Positions 8,044 to 16,815 of a stretch of DNA of 64,000 nt are shown one piece after another. The first letter of the stretch is position 1, and each line of letters starts with the position of its first letter. Origin of the DNA: CAZNOG01 sp964574635 (lineage in GTDB: Bacteria > Bacteroidota > Bacteroidia > Flavobacteriales_D > Cryomorphaceae); assembly GCA_964574635.1 (NCBI GenBank), contig CAZNOG010000007.1, forward strand, positions 1 to 64,000, in the 5' to 3' direction. Position numbers and translations under genes: made by a program. The notes beneath the pieces were generated by a model. That model did no database searches. It was not told where the DNA came from and worked only from the letters and a program-made list of their open reading frames with translations.

Positions 8044-8398
8044 AGAGTCTCGATCCAAGAGGAAGAAGGGCTTCGCTCACGGGTTCAACTCCGTGTTGAA
8101 CGGGCGCTTTCTGGTGCGCGATTACGTCATCGCAAACCTCGGCTTCGTGTTCTACCTCGTCGGCATCATGGTGGCGTACATCGCCTACGGCTACTATTCG
8201 GAAAGCAACAATAAGGAATTGGTCAAAACGGAGATGGAATTGCGCGATATCAAAGCCGCAAACCTCGAAATGCGCTCCCGTCTCCAGCAACTCAAGCAGC
8301 GGTCGCGCGTGGCGGAGTCCATTCGCGATCTCGGCTTGGTGGAGTCGCGTACGCCCCCCAAAGTCATCCGTGTTTCACCAAAAAACGAAGACGAATAG
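8018..8398 (+). CDS. ftsL: FtsL-like cell division protein
   Basis: A 126-residue bitopic membrane protein: a basic cytoplasmic tail of about 36 residues, one transmembrane helix (ANLGFVFYLVGIMVAYIAYG, about 39-58) and a periplasmic heptad-rich helix (NNKELVKTEMELRDIKAANLEM). That architecture and its position between rsmH and the division PBP identify it as FtsL, which joins FtsB-like and FtsQ proteins to activate septal synthesis. Sequence identity within the family is always low, so position weighs heavily. It overlaps rsmH by 26 bases. Confidence 0.85.
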   Translation: MNNRSKSTEESRSKRKKGFAHGFNSVLNGRFLVRDYVIANLGFVFYLVGIMVAYIAYGYYSESNNKELVKTEMELRDIKAANLEMRSRLQQLKQRSRVAESIRDLGLVESRTPPKVIRVSPKNEDE

Positions 8399-8399
8399 C

Positions 8400-10514
8400 G
8401 TGGAAACCGGAAGGAACATCATCAACAGGGCCTACCTGATTTTCTTCTTCCTGATCGTGTTCGCGGCTGCGGTCATCGTCAAAATCGCCATCATCCAATT
8501 TTGGCAAGACGATATATGGACGGCGCGGGTCGAGCGGCTAACCACCGATCTCAGGGAGATCAAACCGGTGAGGGGGAACATCTACTCTGCCGACGGAAAC
8601 ATGCTGGCCACCTCCGTGCTCGATTACGACATCCGCATGGACATGCAGGCGGGTGGCTTCGACGGTGAGGACTTTCTCGCCAAGCTCGACACTTTGTCGC
8701 TATCCCTCGCCGCATTGTTCAAAGACAAACCGGCCGCGGCGTACCGAAAGGATTTGCTGGAAGCGTACAAAGCGCGCAAAAGATACCACTTGGTGAAGGC
8801 CAAGGCGACGCACCAACAGGTTCAGCTGGCGCGGGAATTTCCCTTCTGGAACAAGGGTCGCCATTCCGGCGGCGTGATTTTCGAGAAGCACTTTCATCGG
8901 GAAAGACCTTTTAAAGCCCTCGCCGGAAGAACAGTGGGGTACGAGCGCGAAGGGGTCAGACCCGTGGGTTTGGAAGGCGCCTACGAAGCCGATCTCAGCG
9001 GCAGACCGGGTAAGCGCTACGAGAAAAGGCTGGCCGGCGGCGTGTGGATGCCCGTCACCACCGCCAACGAAGTGGAACCCATCGACGGATCGGACATCTA
9101 TTCCACCATCGACATCGGTATCCAAGACGTGGCCACCCACGCTCTGAGAAAACAACTCGCCAAGCACCGGGCCGAATACGGCACCGCCGTCCTCATGGAG
9201 GTCGAAACCGGAAACATCCTCGCCATCGCCAATTTGGGCCGCACCGCCGACAGCTCCTACGCGGAGATTTACAACTACGCCGTGGGCGCCGCCACCGAGC
9301 CGGGATCGACCTTTAAACTGGCGGCCGTCATGGCGGCTTTGGAAGACGGCGTGCTGAAACTCGACGACGAAGTGGATACCCGCGGTGGGGAACACCGCTT
9401 TTACGACAAGATCATGCGCGACAGCAACCGGGAGGGATACGGCCTGATCGACCTTTTCACCGCATTTCAGAAGTCGTCCAACGTCGGTATTTCCAAACTG
9501 ATCGACTCCCGGTACCGCGACAATCCACGGGAGTTCGTCAACCGACTCTACAAACTGGGCTTGGGCTCGAAATTGGGCTTGAGCATACCGGGCGAAGGTG
9601 CGCCCAAGATCAAAGACCCCGGAGAACCGGGATGGTCGGGAACGACGTTGCCGTGGATGAGCATCGGGTACGAAACCTTGATGACACCCCTTCAAATGCT
9701 CACCTTTTATAATGCCGTCGCCAACGACGGGGTGATGGTGAAGCCGCGATTCGTCACCGAGGTGCGCCGCAACGGCCGCATAGTGCGCAAGGTGCCGGTA
9801 GAAGTCATCAACCCCGCCATCGCATCCCGACAAACCATCGAGCAAGCCAAAAAACTGCTGGAATCCGTCGTCACCGAAGAAGGTACCGCCGGAAACCTCA
9901 GAAACGACCTGTATCAAATCGCGGGCAAAACCGGCACCGCCCAGATCGCACGCGCAAACCTCGGGTACCGCTACCGGGAAGAAGTGAGCTACCAAGCCTC
10001 CTTCGTGGGATATTTCCCCGCAGACGACCCGAAGTACTCCTGCATCGTGGTGGTGAACGGCCCTTCGAACAATATTTACTACGGAAGCTGGGTGGCCGGG
10101 CCGGTTTTCAAGGAAATCGCCGACAGGGTGATTCTGGGCCGGATGGAATTGCAAAAGAAGTTCGACCCCGTGGAGTCGGAGCTCGCCGTTCACATTCCCA
10201 TCTCCCTCAGCGGCCACCGCGAAGAGTTGCTGACCATTTTCGATCGACTCGACATCCCGGTCGACGATGTAGCGGCCGACTATCCGTGGGTGACCACGCG
10301 CACGGGTCGGGATACGGTCAAAGTCGAGCGCCGGTCGGTGGTCGATGGCCGGGTTCCCAACGTGGTGGGCATGGGCCTGAGCGATGCGCTGTATCTCCTG
10401 GAAAGCGCCGGGCTGGAGGTGAAGGTTCAGGGCGTCGGCACCATCAAGCGACAGAGCATTCCCCCGGGCACGCCTGCTTCTGCATACGGGACCATCATCA
10501 TACACCTCTCTTGA
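8400..10514 (+). CDS. ftsI: Division transpeptidase (class B PBP, FtsI/PBP3) with C-terminal PASTA domain
   Basis: A class B penicillin-binding protein of about 704 residues that cross-links septal peptidoglycan in the periplasm. One N-terminal membrane helix (AYLIFFFLIVFAAAVIVKIA) is followed by the dimerisation domain and the transpeptidase domain: STFK (Ser303), SSN in KSSNVGIS, and KTGT in IAGKTGTAQ. The last ~65 residues form one PASTA-like domain (VPNVVGMGLSDALYLLESAG), usual in Bacteroidota FtsI. GTG 8400 starts just after the ftsL stop; a second GTG at 8370 would add ten residues inside ftsL. It is followed by murE after one base. Confidence 0.94.
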   Translation: METGRNIINRAYLIFFFLIVFAAAVIVKIAIIQFWQDDIWTARVERLTTDLREIKPVRGNIYSADGNMLATSVLDYDIRMDMQAGGFDGEDFLAKLDTLSLSLAALFKDKPAAAYRKDLLEAYKARKRYHLVKAKATHQQVQLAREFPFWNKGRHSGGVIFEKHFHRERPFKALAGRTVGYEREGVRPVGLEGAYEADLSGRPGKRYEKRLAGGVWMPVTTANEVEPIDGSDIYSTIDIGIQDVATHALRKQLAKHRAEYGTAVLMEVETGNILAIANLGRTADSSYAEIYNYAVGAATEPGSTFKLAAVMAALEDGVLKLDDEVDTRGGEHRFYDKIMRDSNREGYGLIDLFTAFQKSSNVGISKLIDSRYRDNPREFVNRLYKLGLGSKLGLSIPGEGAPKIKDPGEPGWSGTTLPWMSIGYETLMTPLQMLTFYNAVANDGVMVKPRFVTEVRRNGRIVRKVPVEVINPAIASRQTIEQAKKLLESVVTEEGTAGNLRNDLYQIAGKTGTAQIARANLGYRYREEVSYQASFVGYFPADDPKYSCIVVVNGPSNNIYYGSWVAGPVFKEIADRVILGRMELQKKFDPVESELAVHIPISLSGHREELLTIFDRLDIPVDDVAADYPWVTTRTGRDTVKVERRSVVDGRVPNVVGMGLSDALYLLESAGLEVKVQGVGTIKRQSIPPGTPASAYGTIIIHLS

Positions 10515-10515
10515 C

Positions 10516-11982
10516 GTGAAAGAGCTGAAAGACATATTGTACGGTTGCCGATTGAGCGAAATCAACGGAAGCACCGACGTGCGCATCTCATCCGTGGCAT
10601 TTGATTCCCGCAAGGTGGAGGAAGGTGCCGCGTTCGTCGCCGTAAAAGGGACCACACACGATGGACACGACCACATATCCGCGGCCATCGATGCGGGCGC
10701 CGTGGCCGTGATCTGCGAGAAAATCCCCGAAGTGGCCGTGCGTGGCGTCACGTGGGTGAGGGTAGCCGATTCCCGACGTGCCCTAGCCCTCATGGCGACG
10801 AATTTTTTCGATTACCCCTCGGAGAGGTTCAAAGTCGTGGGCATCACCGGCACCAACGGAAAGACCACTTGCGCCACCATGCTGTACCGCCTTTTTACCG
10901 CGATGGGCGAAAAAGTCGGACTGCTTTCCACCGTGGAAAATCGGGTGGGTGACGAGGTGCTCGGGGCCACGCACACGACACCCGACCCCATCGAATTGAA
11001 CCGGTTGCTGAGCCGAATGGCCGACGAAGGCTGCACCTACGCCTTCATGGAAGTGAGTTCACACGCCTTGCACCAGCACCGCGTGGGCGGTATGCGGTTC
11101 GCCGGCGCCGTGTTCACGAACATCACCCACGATCACTTGGACTACCACGGCGATTTCAAGTCGTACATCGACGCCAAGAAAATGCTCTTCGACGAATTGC
11201 CGGTCGACGCGTTCGCACTTGTGAACGGCGACGACCGCCACGCGGACGTGATGCTGCAAAACTGCCACGCCAAGCGGAGAGTGAAGTTCTCCCTCAACTC
11301 CATGGCCGAAATCAAAGGCAAACTGATGGAGAGCGATTTCGACGGATTGCACTTGGTGGTGGATGGCTTGGACCTATATACCAAACTGGTGGGTCGCTTC
11401 AACGCCTACAACATATTGGCGGTGTACGGCACCGCCCTACTGCTCGATGCGGAGAAGATGACCATCCTCACCAAGTTGAGCACGTTGGATCCGGTTCCCG
11501 GTCGCTTCGAATATTTCAAAAGTCACGACGGGGTCGTGGCGATCGTCGATTACGCCCACACTCCCGATGCGCTGGAAAATGTGCTCGCCGGAATCAATGA
11601 ACTGCGCTCACGAAACGAGAAATTGATCACCGTGGTGGGGTGTGGCGGCAACCGCGATCAGGCCAAACGGCCGGAGATGGCACGCATCGCCGCTGAATTG
11701 AGCGACAGGGTGATCCTGACCTCCGACAATCCCAGGGACGAAAATCCCGAGGCGATCATCGCCGACATGAAAAAGGGAATCGAGCCTCCCCACGGCAGAA
11801 AGACCCACGCAATTACCAACCGCGAAGAAGCCATCCGCATGGCGTGTACCCTTGCGGAACCGGGCGACATCATTCTGGTGGCGGGAAAAGGCCACGAGAA
11901 ATACCAGGAAATCAAAGGAAAACGGATTCCATTCGATGATGTATCCGTGATCAAGGAATCATTCAAAAACCTGAAACACTGA
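10516..11982 (+). CDS. murE: UDP-MurNAc-tripeptide synthetase MurE (meso-diaminopimelate type)
   Basis: A 488-residue cytoplasmic Mur ligase that adds the third residue to the peptidoglycan stem peptide. The P-loop is GITGTNGKTTC near residues 112-122, the Lys-containing HTTPD and SSHAL regions follow, and the C-terminal domain carries TSDNPRDENP. The DNPR motif is the known marker for meso-diaminopimelate rather than lysine. The start is GTG 10516, one base after the ftsI stop. The end overlaps the mraY ATG by one base. Confidence 0.96.
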   Translation: MKELKDILYGCRLSEINGSTDVRISSVAFDSRKVEEGAAFVAVKGTTHDGHDHISAAIDAGAVAVICEKIPEVAVRGVTWVRVADSRRALALMATNFFDYPSERFKVVGITGTNGKTTCATMLYRLFTAMGEKVGLLSTVENRVGDEVLGATHTTPDPIELNRLLSRMADEGCTYAFMEVSSHALHQHRVGGMRFAGAVFTNITHDHLDYHGDFKSYIDAKKMLFDELPVDAFALVNGDDRHADVMLQNCHAKRRVKFSLNSMAEIKGKLMESDFDGLHLVVDGLDLYTKLVGRFNAYNILAVYGTALLLDAEKMTILTKLSTLDPVPGRFEYFKSHDGVVAIVDYAHTPDALENVLAGINELRSRNEKLITVVGCGGNRDQAKRPEMARIAAELSDRVILTSDNPRDENPEAIIADMKKGIEPPHGRKTHAITNREEAIRMACTLAEPGDIILVAGKGHEKYQEIKGKRIPFDDVSVIKESFKNLKH

Positions 11983-13220
11983 TGCTTTACTACCTGTTCA
12001 AATACCTCGATGCGAGCTTTGACATTCCCGGTACCGGTGTGTTTCAGTACATCTCCTTCCGCGCCGCCATGGCGGTGATCACGTCCTTGGCCATTTCGCT
12101 TCTCTTCGGGAAGAAACTCATCAACCTGCTCCACCGCAAGCAGGTGGGAGAAACCGTCCGCGATCTCGGTTTGAAAGGACAAATCGAAAAGCAGGGCACA
12201 CCCACCATGGGCGGACTCATCATCTTGGGAGCCATCTTGATTCCCACGCTGCTCTTCGCCCAGCTCAAAAACATTTATGTCATCTTGATGATCTGCACCA
12301 CGGTGCTCCTCGGGGGAATCGGTTTCCTCGACGATTACATCAAGGTGTTCAGGAAGAACAAAAAAGGACTGGCCGGGAAATTCAAGGTCGTCGGACAAGT
12401 GTCGGTGGGATTGATCGTGGGTTCGGTATTGTTTTTCCACCCCGACGTCGTCACCAAGTCTAAACACACACAGCCCACCGAAACCTTGGTGGAAGCCGGT
12501 TCAAACGCGCAGACCACCGGCCAATGGGTGGAGGAAAAGTCGGTGAAAACCAACATTCCCTTCGTCAAAAACAACGAGTTCGACTACGCGTGGTTGTTGG
12601 GATTTCTCAGTTCCGATGAGGCCAAGAAGTGGGCTTGGATCGTCTTCATTCCCATCGTGGTTTTTGTGGTGACCGCCGTTTCGAACGGGGCCAATATCAC
12701 CGACGGATTGGACGGGCTCGCCACGGGGAGCTCCGCCATTATCGGAGTCGTACTGGCCATTTTCGCCTTCGTGTCGGGAAACATGATTTTCGCGGACTAC
12801 CTCAATATCATGTTCATCCCCGACTCCGGCGAGTTGACTGTATTCATCAGCGCCTTCGTCGGGGCCTGCGTGGGATTCTTGTGGTACAATTCCTATCCGG
12901 CCCAGGTGTTCATGGGCGACACGGGCAGTTTGGCCCTCGGGGGAATCATCGCCGTGTTTGCCATCGCGGTGCGCAAAGAGTTGTTGATTCCGCTGTTCTG
13001 CGGGGTGTTCTTGATCGAGAATATTTCGGTCATGCTGCAGGTGTCTTACTTCAAATACACAAAGCGGAAGTACGGCGAAGGGCGGCGCATTTTTCTCATG
13101 GCGCCACTCCATCACCACTACCAAAAACTCGGATACCATGAGGCCAAGATCGTTTCGAGATTTTGGATCATCGGCATCATGCTCGCTGTATTGTCCATCG
13201 TAACCCTCAAACTCCGATGA
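11982..13220 (+). CDS. mraY: Phospho-MurNAc-pentapeptide transferase MraY
   Basis: An integral membrane enzyme, 412 residues, that makes lipid I from UDP-MurNAc-pentapeptide and undecaprenyl phosphate. Family motifs are GTPTMGGL, the catalytic FLDDYIKV with the Asp pair, NITDGLDGLATG, FMGDTGSLALGG and the HHHYQKLG loop. It is about 50 residues longer than the E. coli enzyme because of a hydrophilic insertion around residues 150-205 (from HPDVVTKSKHTQ to LLGFLSSDEAKK), which appears usual in Bacteroidota. The stop overlaps the murD start by 4 bases. Confidence 0.96.
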   Translation: MLYYLFKYLDASFDIPGTGVFQYISFRAAMAVITSLAISLLFGKKLINLLHRKQVGETVRDLGLKGQIEKQGTPTMGGLIILGAILIPTLLFAQLKNIYVILMICTTVLLGGIGFLDDYIKVFRKNKKGLAGKFKVVGQVSVGLIVGSVLFFHPDVVTKSKHTQPTETLVEAGSNAQTTGQWVEEKSVKTNIPFVKNNEFDYAWLLGFLSSDEAKKWAWIVFIPIVVFVVTAVSNGANITDGLDGLATGSSAIIGVVLAIFAFVSGNMIFADYLNIMFIPDSGELTVFISAFVGACVGFLWYNSYPAQVFMGDTGSLALGGIIAVFAIAVRKELLIPLFCGVFLIENISVMLQVSYFKYTKRKYGEGRRIFLMAPLHHHYQKLGYHEAKIVSRFWIIGIMLAVLSIVTLKLR

Positions 13221-14551
13221 AGAAGATGGTGGTAATCGGCGGCGGCATAAGCGGATTGGGTGCGGCACGGCTCGGTGCCCAGCTCGGTTATTCCGTGTTC
13301 CTTTCAGACTCACGCACCATTTCGGAGGGCGACAAGCGATCGCTCCGCGAATGGGGGGTGGAGTTCGAAGAAGGCGGCCACGGTGAGCGCGCGTGGGACA
13401 GCCCCGATCTCGCCGTCAAATCGCCGGGAGTGCCGAACGACGCCCCCGTCGTGACCAAGCTCGTCGAGGCGGGCTGCCGACCTATTTCGGAAATCGAGTT
13501 CGCCGCTCGCCACACCAACGCCAAAATTGCGGCGGTGAGCGGCACCAATGGAAAAACCACGACCGTGTCCCTATTGGCCCACATTCTGGATAAGGCGGGA
13601 TACGACTATGCCCTCGGCGGCAATGTGGGAAAGAGTTTCGCGGCCTTGGTCGCCGAAAAGAGTCGCGACTACTATGTGTTGGAGGTCAGCAGCTTTCAGT
13701 TGGATGATTCTCCCGAATTCCGCCCCCACATTTCGGTGTTGCTCAACATCACCCCCGACCACCTCGACAGGTACGGGAGCATGGAGGCGTACACCGATTC
13801 AAAATTCCTGATTACCGCCAATCAGGGACCCGACGATCATTTCATTTATGTCGACGACGACCCGGTTCTGCACCGAGAGGTGGCCCGGCGTCGACTGACC
13901 CCACGCACCTATCCCATCACCATCCGGCGGAAGGTGGAGGATGGTGCCTACGTGCAAAACGATACCCTCACAATTCACCTTACCGATAAACCTGATTTCG
14001 ACATGTCAATCTACGAATTGGCCCTGCAGGGCAACCACAACGCGTACAACTCGATGGCGGCGGCGATGGCTGCCCGTTTGCTCGACGTGCGCAAGGAAAT
14101 CATCCGCGAAAGCCTGATGGATTTCCGAAACATCGAACACCGTTTGGAGTCCGTGGCGCAGGTTCACGGCATCGAGTTCATCAACGACTCGAAAGCCACC
14201 AACGTCAATTCCACATGGTACGCCTTGGAAACGGTTCGCGCACCCATCGTTTGGATCGTGGGTGGTGTGGACAAAGGCAACGACTACACCATGCTCGAAG
14301 ACTTGGTTCGGGCCAAAGTCAAAGCCATCATTTGCCTCGGCAAGGACAACCGAAAGCTGCGGAACTTCTTCGACGGAATAGTAGCCGACATCGCCGAAGC
14401 GGACTCTGCGGAAAAGGCGGTGAGCCTGGCTTACGGCTTTGCCAATAAAGGCGATACCGTATTGCTTTCCCCGGCCTGCGCGAGCTTTGATCTTTTCGAG
14501 AACTACGAAGACCGAGGGCGGAAATTCAAAACCGCCGTCCGAATGCTTTGA
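13217..14551 (+). CDS. murD: UDP-MurNAc-L-Ala:D-Glu ligase MurD
   Basis: A 444-residue Mur ligase that adds D-glutamate. The start is ATG 13217, overlapping mraY by ATGA. The N-terminal Rossmann segment is VVIGGGISGLG, the P-loop is SGTNGKTTT (108-116), and the C-terminal domain has FINDSKATN (321-329) and SPACASFDLF (418-427). The latter two hold ATP- and D-Glu-binding residues of the family. All expected motifs are intact, so this is the functional MurD; the two following genes resemble only its C-terminal domain (from about residue 305). Confidence 0.96.
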   Translation: MKKMVVIGGGISGLGAARLGAQLGYSVFLSDSRTISEGDKRSLREWGVEFEEGGHGERAWDSPDLAVKSPGVPNDAPVVTKLVEAGCRPISEIEFAARHTNAKIAAVSGTNGKTTTVSLLAHILDKAGYDYALGGNVGKSFAALVAEKSRDYYVLEVSSFQLDDSPEFRPHISVLLNITPDHLDRYGSMEAYTDSKFLITANQGPDDHFIYVDDDPVLHREVARRRLTPRTYPITIRRKVEDGAYVQNDTLTIHLTDKPDFDMSIYELALQGNHNAYNSMAAAMAARLLDVRKEIIRESLMDFRNIEHRLESVAQVHGIEFINDSKATNVNSTWYALETVRAPIVWIVGGVDKGNDYTMLEDLVRAKVKAIICLGKDNRKLRNFFDGIVADIAEADSAEKAVSLAYGFANKGDTVLLSPACASFDLFENYEDRGRKFKTAVRML

Positions 14552-14573
14552 CGCCATTTTATCCCCTTAACCC

Positions 14574-15068
14574 ATGAGTACATCTTCAAATCACATCTTG
14601 ACAGGGCGGCGCGCGGAAACGGTGCGTCCGTTTCGCGATGAACGCCCATACGCACTTTCACTTGCGGGTGAGATCAATGGCGTGACTTTCATCAACGACT
14701 CCGCTTCCGTGAGTTTGGAGCAGACGGCCTCGAATCTCGCCGATGTCGAGAGGCCGGTGGTGTGGATCGTGGAGGCCAACGGCAACCAGGGGGATTTATC
14801 TCTCTTGGGTGACTTGGTGAAAAACCGCGTCAAGGCCATCGTGGCCGTCGGAAGCGAGGCCTACGAAGTGCATGACGCCCTGTGGAAATACTTGAAATTC
14901 TTTACCGTGGCGAATTCTTGGAACGAAGCCATCGACTTGAGTTTGATCATGGCGGCGGAGGGCGACACGGTTTTGTTCTCCCCCGGTTGCAGGTGCGTGG
15001 AGCCCTTCGGGAATTACAGGGAGCGGGGTGCCTATTTTGATCAGTTGGTAAAACTCAGACAATCATAA
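14574..15068 (+). CDS. Orphan MurD C-terminal-domain paralogue 1 (degenerate, non-ligase)
   Basis: A 164-residue protein that aligns by eye along residues 26-164 with the C-terminal domain of the adjacent MurD. FINDSASVS (39-47) matches MurD FINDSKATN; RPVVWIVEANGNQGDLSLL matches APIVWIVGGVDKGNDYTML; and GDTVLFSPGCRCVEPFGNY (130-148) matches GDTVLLSPACASFDLFENY. It lacks the UDP-binding and ATPase P-loop domains. The Lys of NDSKATN is Ala, and the ACASFD segment is GCRCVE, so the D-Glu/ATP residues are lost. No ligase activity is expected alone. It starts 22 bases after murD and precedes a second paralogue. A regulatory or scaffold role is conjecture; I know no name for it. Confidence 0.8.
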   Translation: MSTSSNHILTGRRAETVRPFRDERPYALSLAGEINGVTFINDSASVSLEQTASNLADVERPVVWIVEANGNQGDLSLLGDLVKNRVKAIVAVGSEAYEVHDALWKYLKFFTVANSWNEAIDLSLIMAAEGDTVLFSPGCRCVEPFGNYRERGAYFDQLVKLRQS

Positions 15069-15079
15069 CCCTTAAGGCC

Positions 15080-15610
15080 ATGGATCAAAAAAAATCGACG
15101 TACACCATTCACAAGAGCAAGAAGAGCTTGGTCGATCGGGGACACACCGCATCCGAAAAGCTCAGAAAGCTCTTGGAAGAAACGGAATACCGAATCGATC
15201 CGGTGGGCGACAAAGCCGGTGTTCAGTTTGTCAATGATTCGCGTGCCATCGACCTGCTGTCCACCCGCGATACTTTGAAGTGCCTCAACAAACCCCTGCT
15301 GTGGATCGCCGCCGCTCCCGCGCACGACAGGGATTACGCACTCATTAAGAAACACGTGAAGTACAAAGTCAAACAAATCATCGTCTACGGTCAATCGGCC
15401 GATTTCATGAAGAGCAAACTCGGACCCCTGGTCGATAAGTTTCACGTCGTTCCGGACCTTCCGTCGGCGGTGAAACTCAGTGCCGAAGTTGCCATCAAAG
15501 GCGATACCGTTGTCTTCTCACCGGCCTGTGCCCCGGACGACGAGTACCGAAACTACGTCGACAGAGGCCGGGCGTTCAAGCAATTCGTGGCGGAGGAAAT
15601 CAAATCATGA
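15080..15610 (+). CDS. Orphan MurD C-terminal-domain paralogue 2 (degenerate, non-ligase)
   Basis: A 176-residue protein with a basic N-terminal stretch of about 36 residues, then a MurD C-terminal-like domain: FVNDSRAID (50-58) against MurD FINDSKATN, KPLLWIAAAPAHDRDYALI, and GDTVVFSPACAPDDEYRNY (141-159) with the VDRGRAF end. The Lys and Thr of NDSKAT are Arg and Ile, and the S-x-D-x-F D-Glu segment is PDDEY. There is no P-loop or UDP-binding domain. It begins 11 bases after paralogue 1 and overlaps ftsW by ATGA (15607-15610), so it is embedded in the operon's coupled translation. It is intact, not a decayed fragment. Function unknown. Confidence 0.8.
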   Translation: MDQKKSTYTIHKSKKSLVDRGHTASEKLRKLLEETEYRIDPVGDKAGVQFVNDSRAIDLLSTRDTLKCLNKPLLWIAAAPAHDRDYALIKKHVKYKVKQIIVYGQSADFMKSKLGPLVDKFHVVPDLPSAVKLSAEVAIKGDTVVFSPACAPDDEYRNYVDRGRAFKQFVAEEIKS

Positions 15611-16815
15611 AGACATTCATCTCGAAATATCTCAAGGGTGACCGCGTGCTGTGGATGGTATGCCTGTTTCTCGGGTTGTGGTCCATCCTCGCCGTGTATT
15701 CGAGTATCTCATACCTGGCGTACTCCAGTAGGGGTGGCAATACCTTTTACTTCCTTTTCAAACACGCCATCATCCTCTCCGGCGGTTTCTTCTTGATGTA
15801 CCTCATCCATCGGGTGAATTACCGGTATTTTTCTCGCTTGTCGCAGATATTGATCTGGGTGGCGGCCTTGCTGTTGTTGATCACCCTTATGGTCGGTTCA
15901 GAGAAAAACGCCGCGGTGCGCTGGCTTGAAATTCCCATCATCAACCAGAGTTTCCAAACTTCCGATTTCGCTAAGATCGCCTTGGTCGTTTACGTGTCCC
16001 GCCTTCTGGTGGTGAAAAGGGACAAGCTTCACAGCTTCAAGGAAGGCGTTTTGCCCATTCTCTTGCCCGTCGCCCTCATCACGGTACTGATCCTGCCCGC
16101 CAACTTTTCCACGGCGGCCATGTTGTTTTTCGTCTGCTTCATCTTGATGTTTATCGGTGGCGTGAAGATCAAACACTTGTTCCTCCTCGTATTTTCGGCG
16201 GTTGCGGGTTTTGCCCTGTTGCTCGCGGTGTCGGCGTGGGTCGGTGAAACCGAAGACGGTGGCACCCTTCTGCCGCGCATGGAAACTTGGTTGAGTCGCA
16301 GCGTGCAGTTTTTCGACGGGGACGGCGAAGCCGGTTACCAAGCCGAGCGTGCAATGATGGCCATCCATTCGGGTGGAGTGTTCCCCTCCGGTCCCGGTAC
16401 GGGCGATTCCCGAAATTACCTCCCAAGCTCGCATTCGGACATGATCTACGCCTTCATCATCGAAGAGTACGGCTTGATCATGGGAGGCGTGGGCGTGGCA
16501 CTTCTCTACCTCATTTTCCTCTACAGAAGCCTGCGGGTCGGTCGGATGTGCAAAAGGGATTTCGGCGCGCTGATGTCCATCGGTCTGGGGCTGCTCATCG
16601 TCATTCAGGCCTTTATCAATATGGGCGTGTCCGTTGGCATCCTGCCCGTCACCGGGCAGCCACTGCCTCTGGTGAGCCTCGGGGGAACTTCCATATGGCT
16701 CACCTGTATCGCGATCGGCATCATTTTGAGCGTTAGCCGGGACGAACTCGAAGGTGACCGGGCGACGACCGGAAATCGATTAAAAACCAAAAGAAAACAC
16801 TATGCATCCGCCTAA
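15607..16815 (+). CDS. ftsW: Lipid II polymerase FtsW (SEDS family)
   Basis: A 402-residue polytopic membrane protein of the FtsW/RodA/SpoVE family, which polymerises lipid II at the septum with its partner PBP. About ten hydrophobic helices are present, with family segments AAVRWLEIP, FQTSDFAKIALVVYVSRLL, GPGTGDSRNYLPSSHSD and LPVTGQPLPLVSLGGTS. Position between murD-type genes and murG fits FtsW rather than RodA. The start ATG overlaps the stop of MurD paralogue 2, and the end overlaps murG by 14 bases. Confidence 0.94.
   Translation: MKTFISKYLKGDRVLWMVCLFLGLWSILAVYSSISYLAYSSRGGNTFYFLFKHAIILSGGFFLMYLIHRVNYRYFSRLSQILIWVAALLLLITLMVGSEKNAAVRWLEIPIINQSFQTSDFAKIALVVYVSRLLVVKRDKLHSFKEGVLPILLPVALITVLILPANFSTAAMLFFVCFILMFIGGVKIKHLFLLVFSAVAGFALLLAVSAWVGETEDGGTLLPRMETWLSRSVQFFDGDGEAGYQAERAMMAIHSGGVFPSGPGTGDSRNYLPSSHSDMIYAFIIEEYGLIMGGVGVALLYLIFLYRSLRVGRMCKRDFGALMSIGLGLLIVIQAFINMGVSVGILPVTGQPLPLVSLGGTSIWLTCIAIGIILSVSRDELEGDRATTGNRLKTKRKHYASA

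Noticed and set aside
14574..15610. The two orphan MurD domains as pieces of one murD broken by frameshifts
   Set aside because: The upstream murD is complete, both orphans have their own starts and distinct N-termini, and they represent the same domain twice rather than successive parts.
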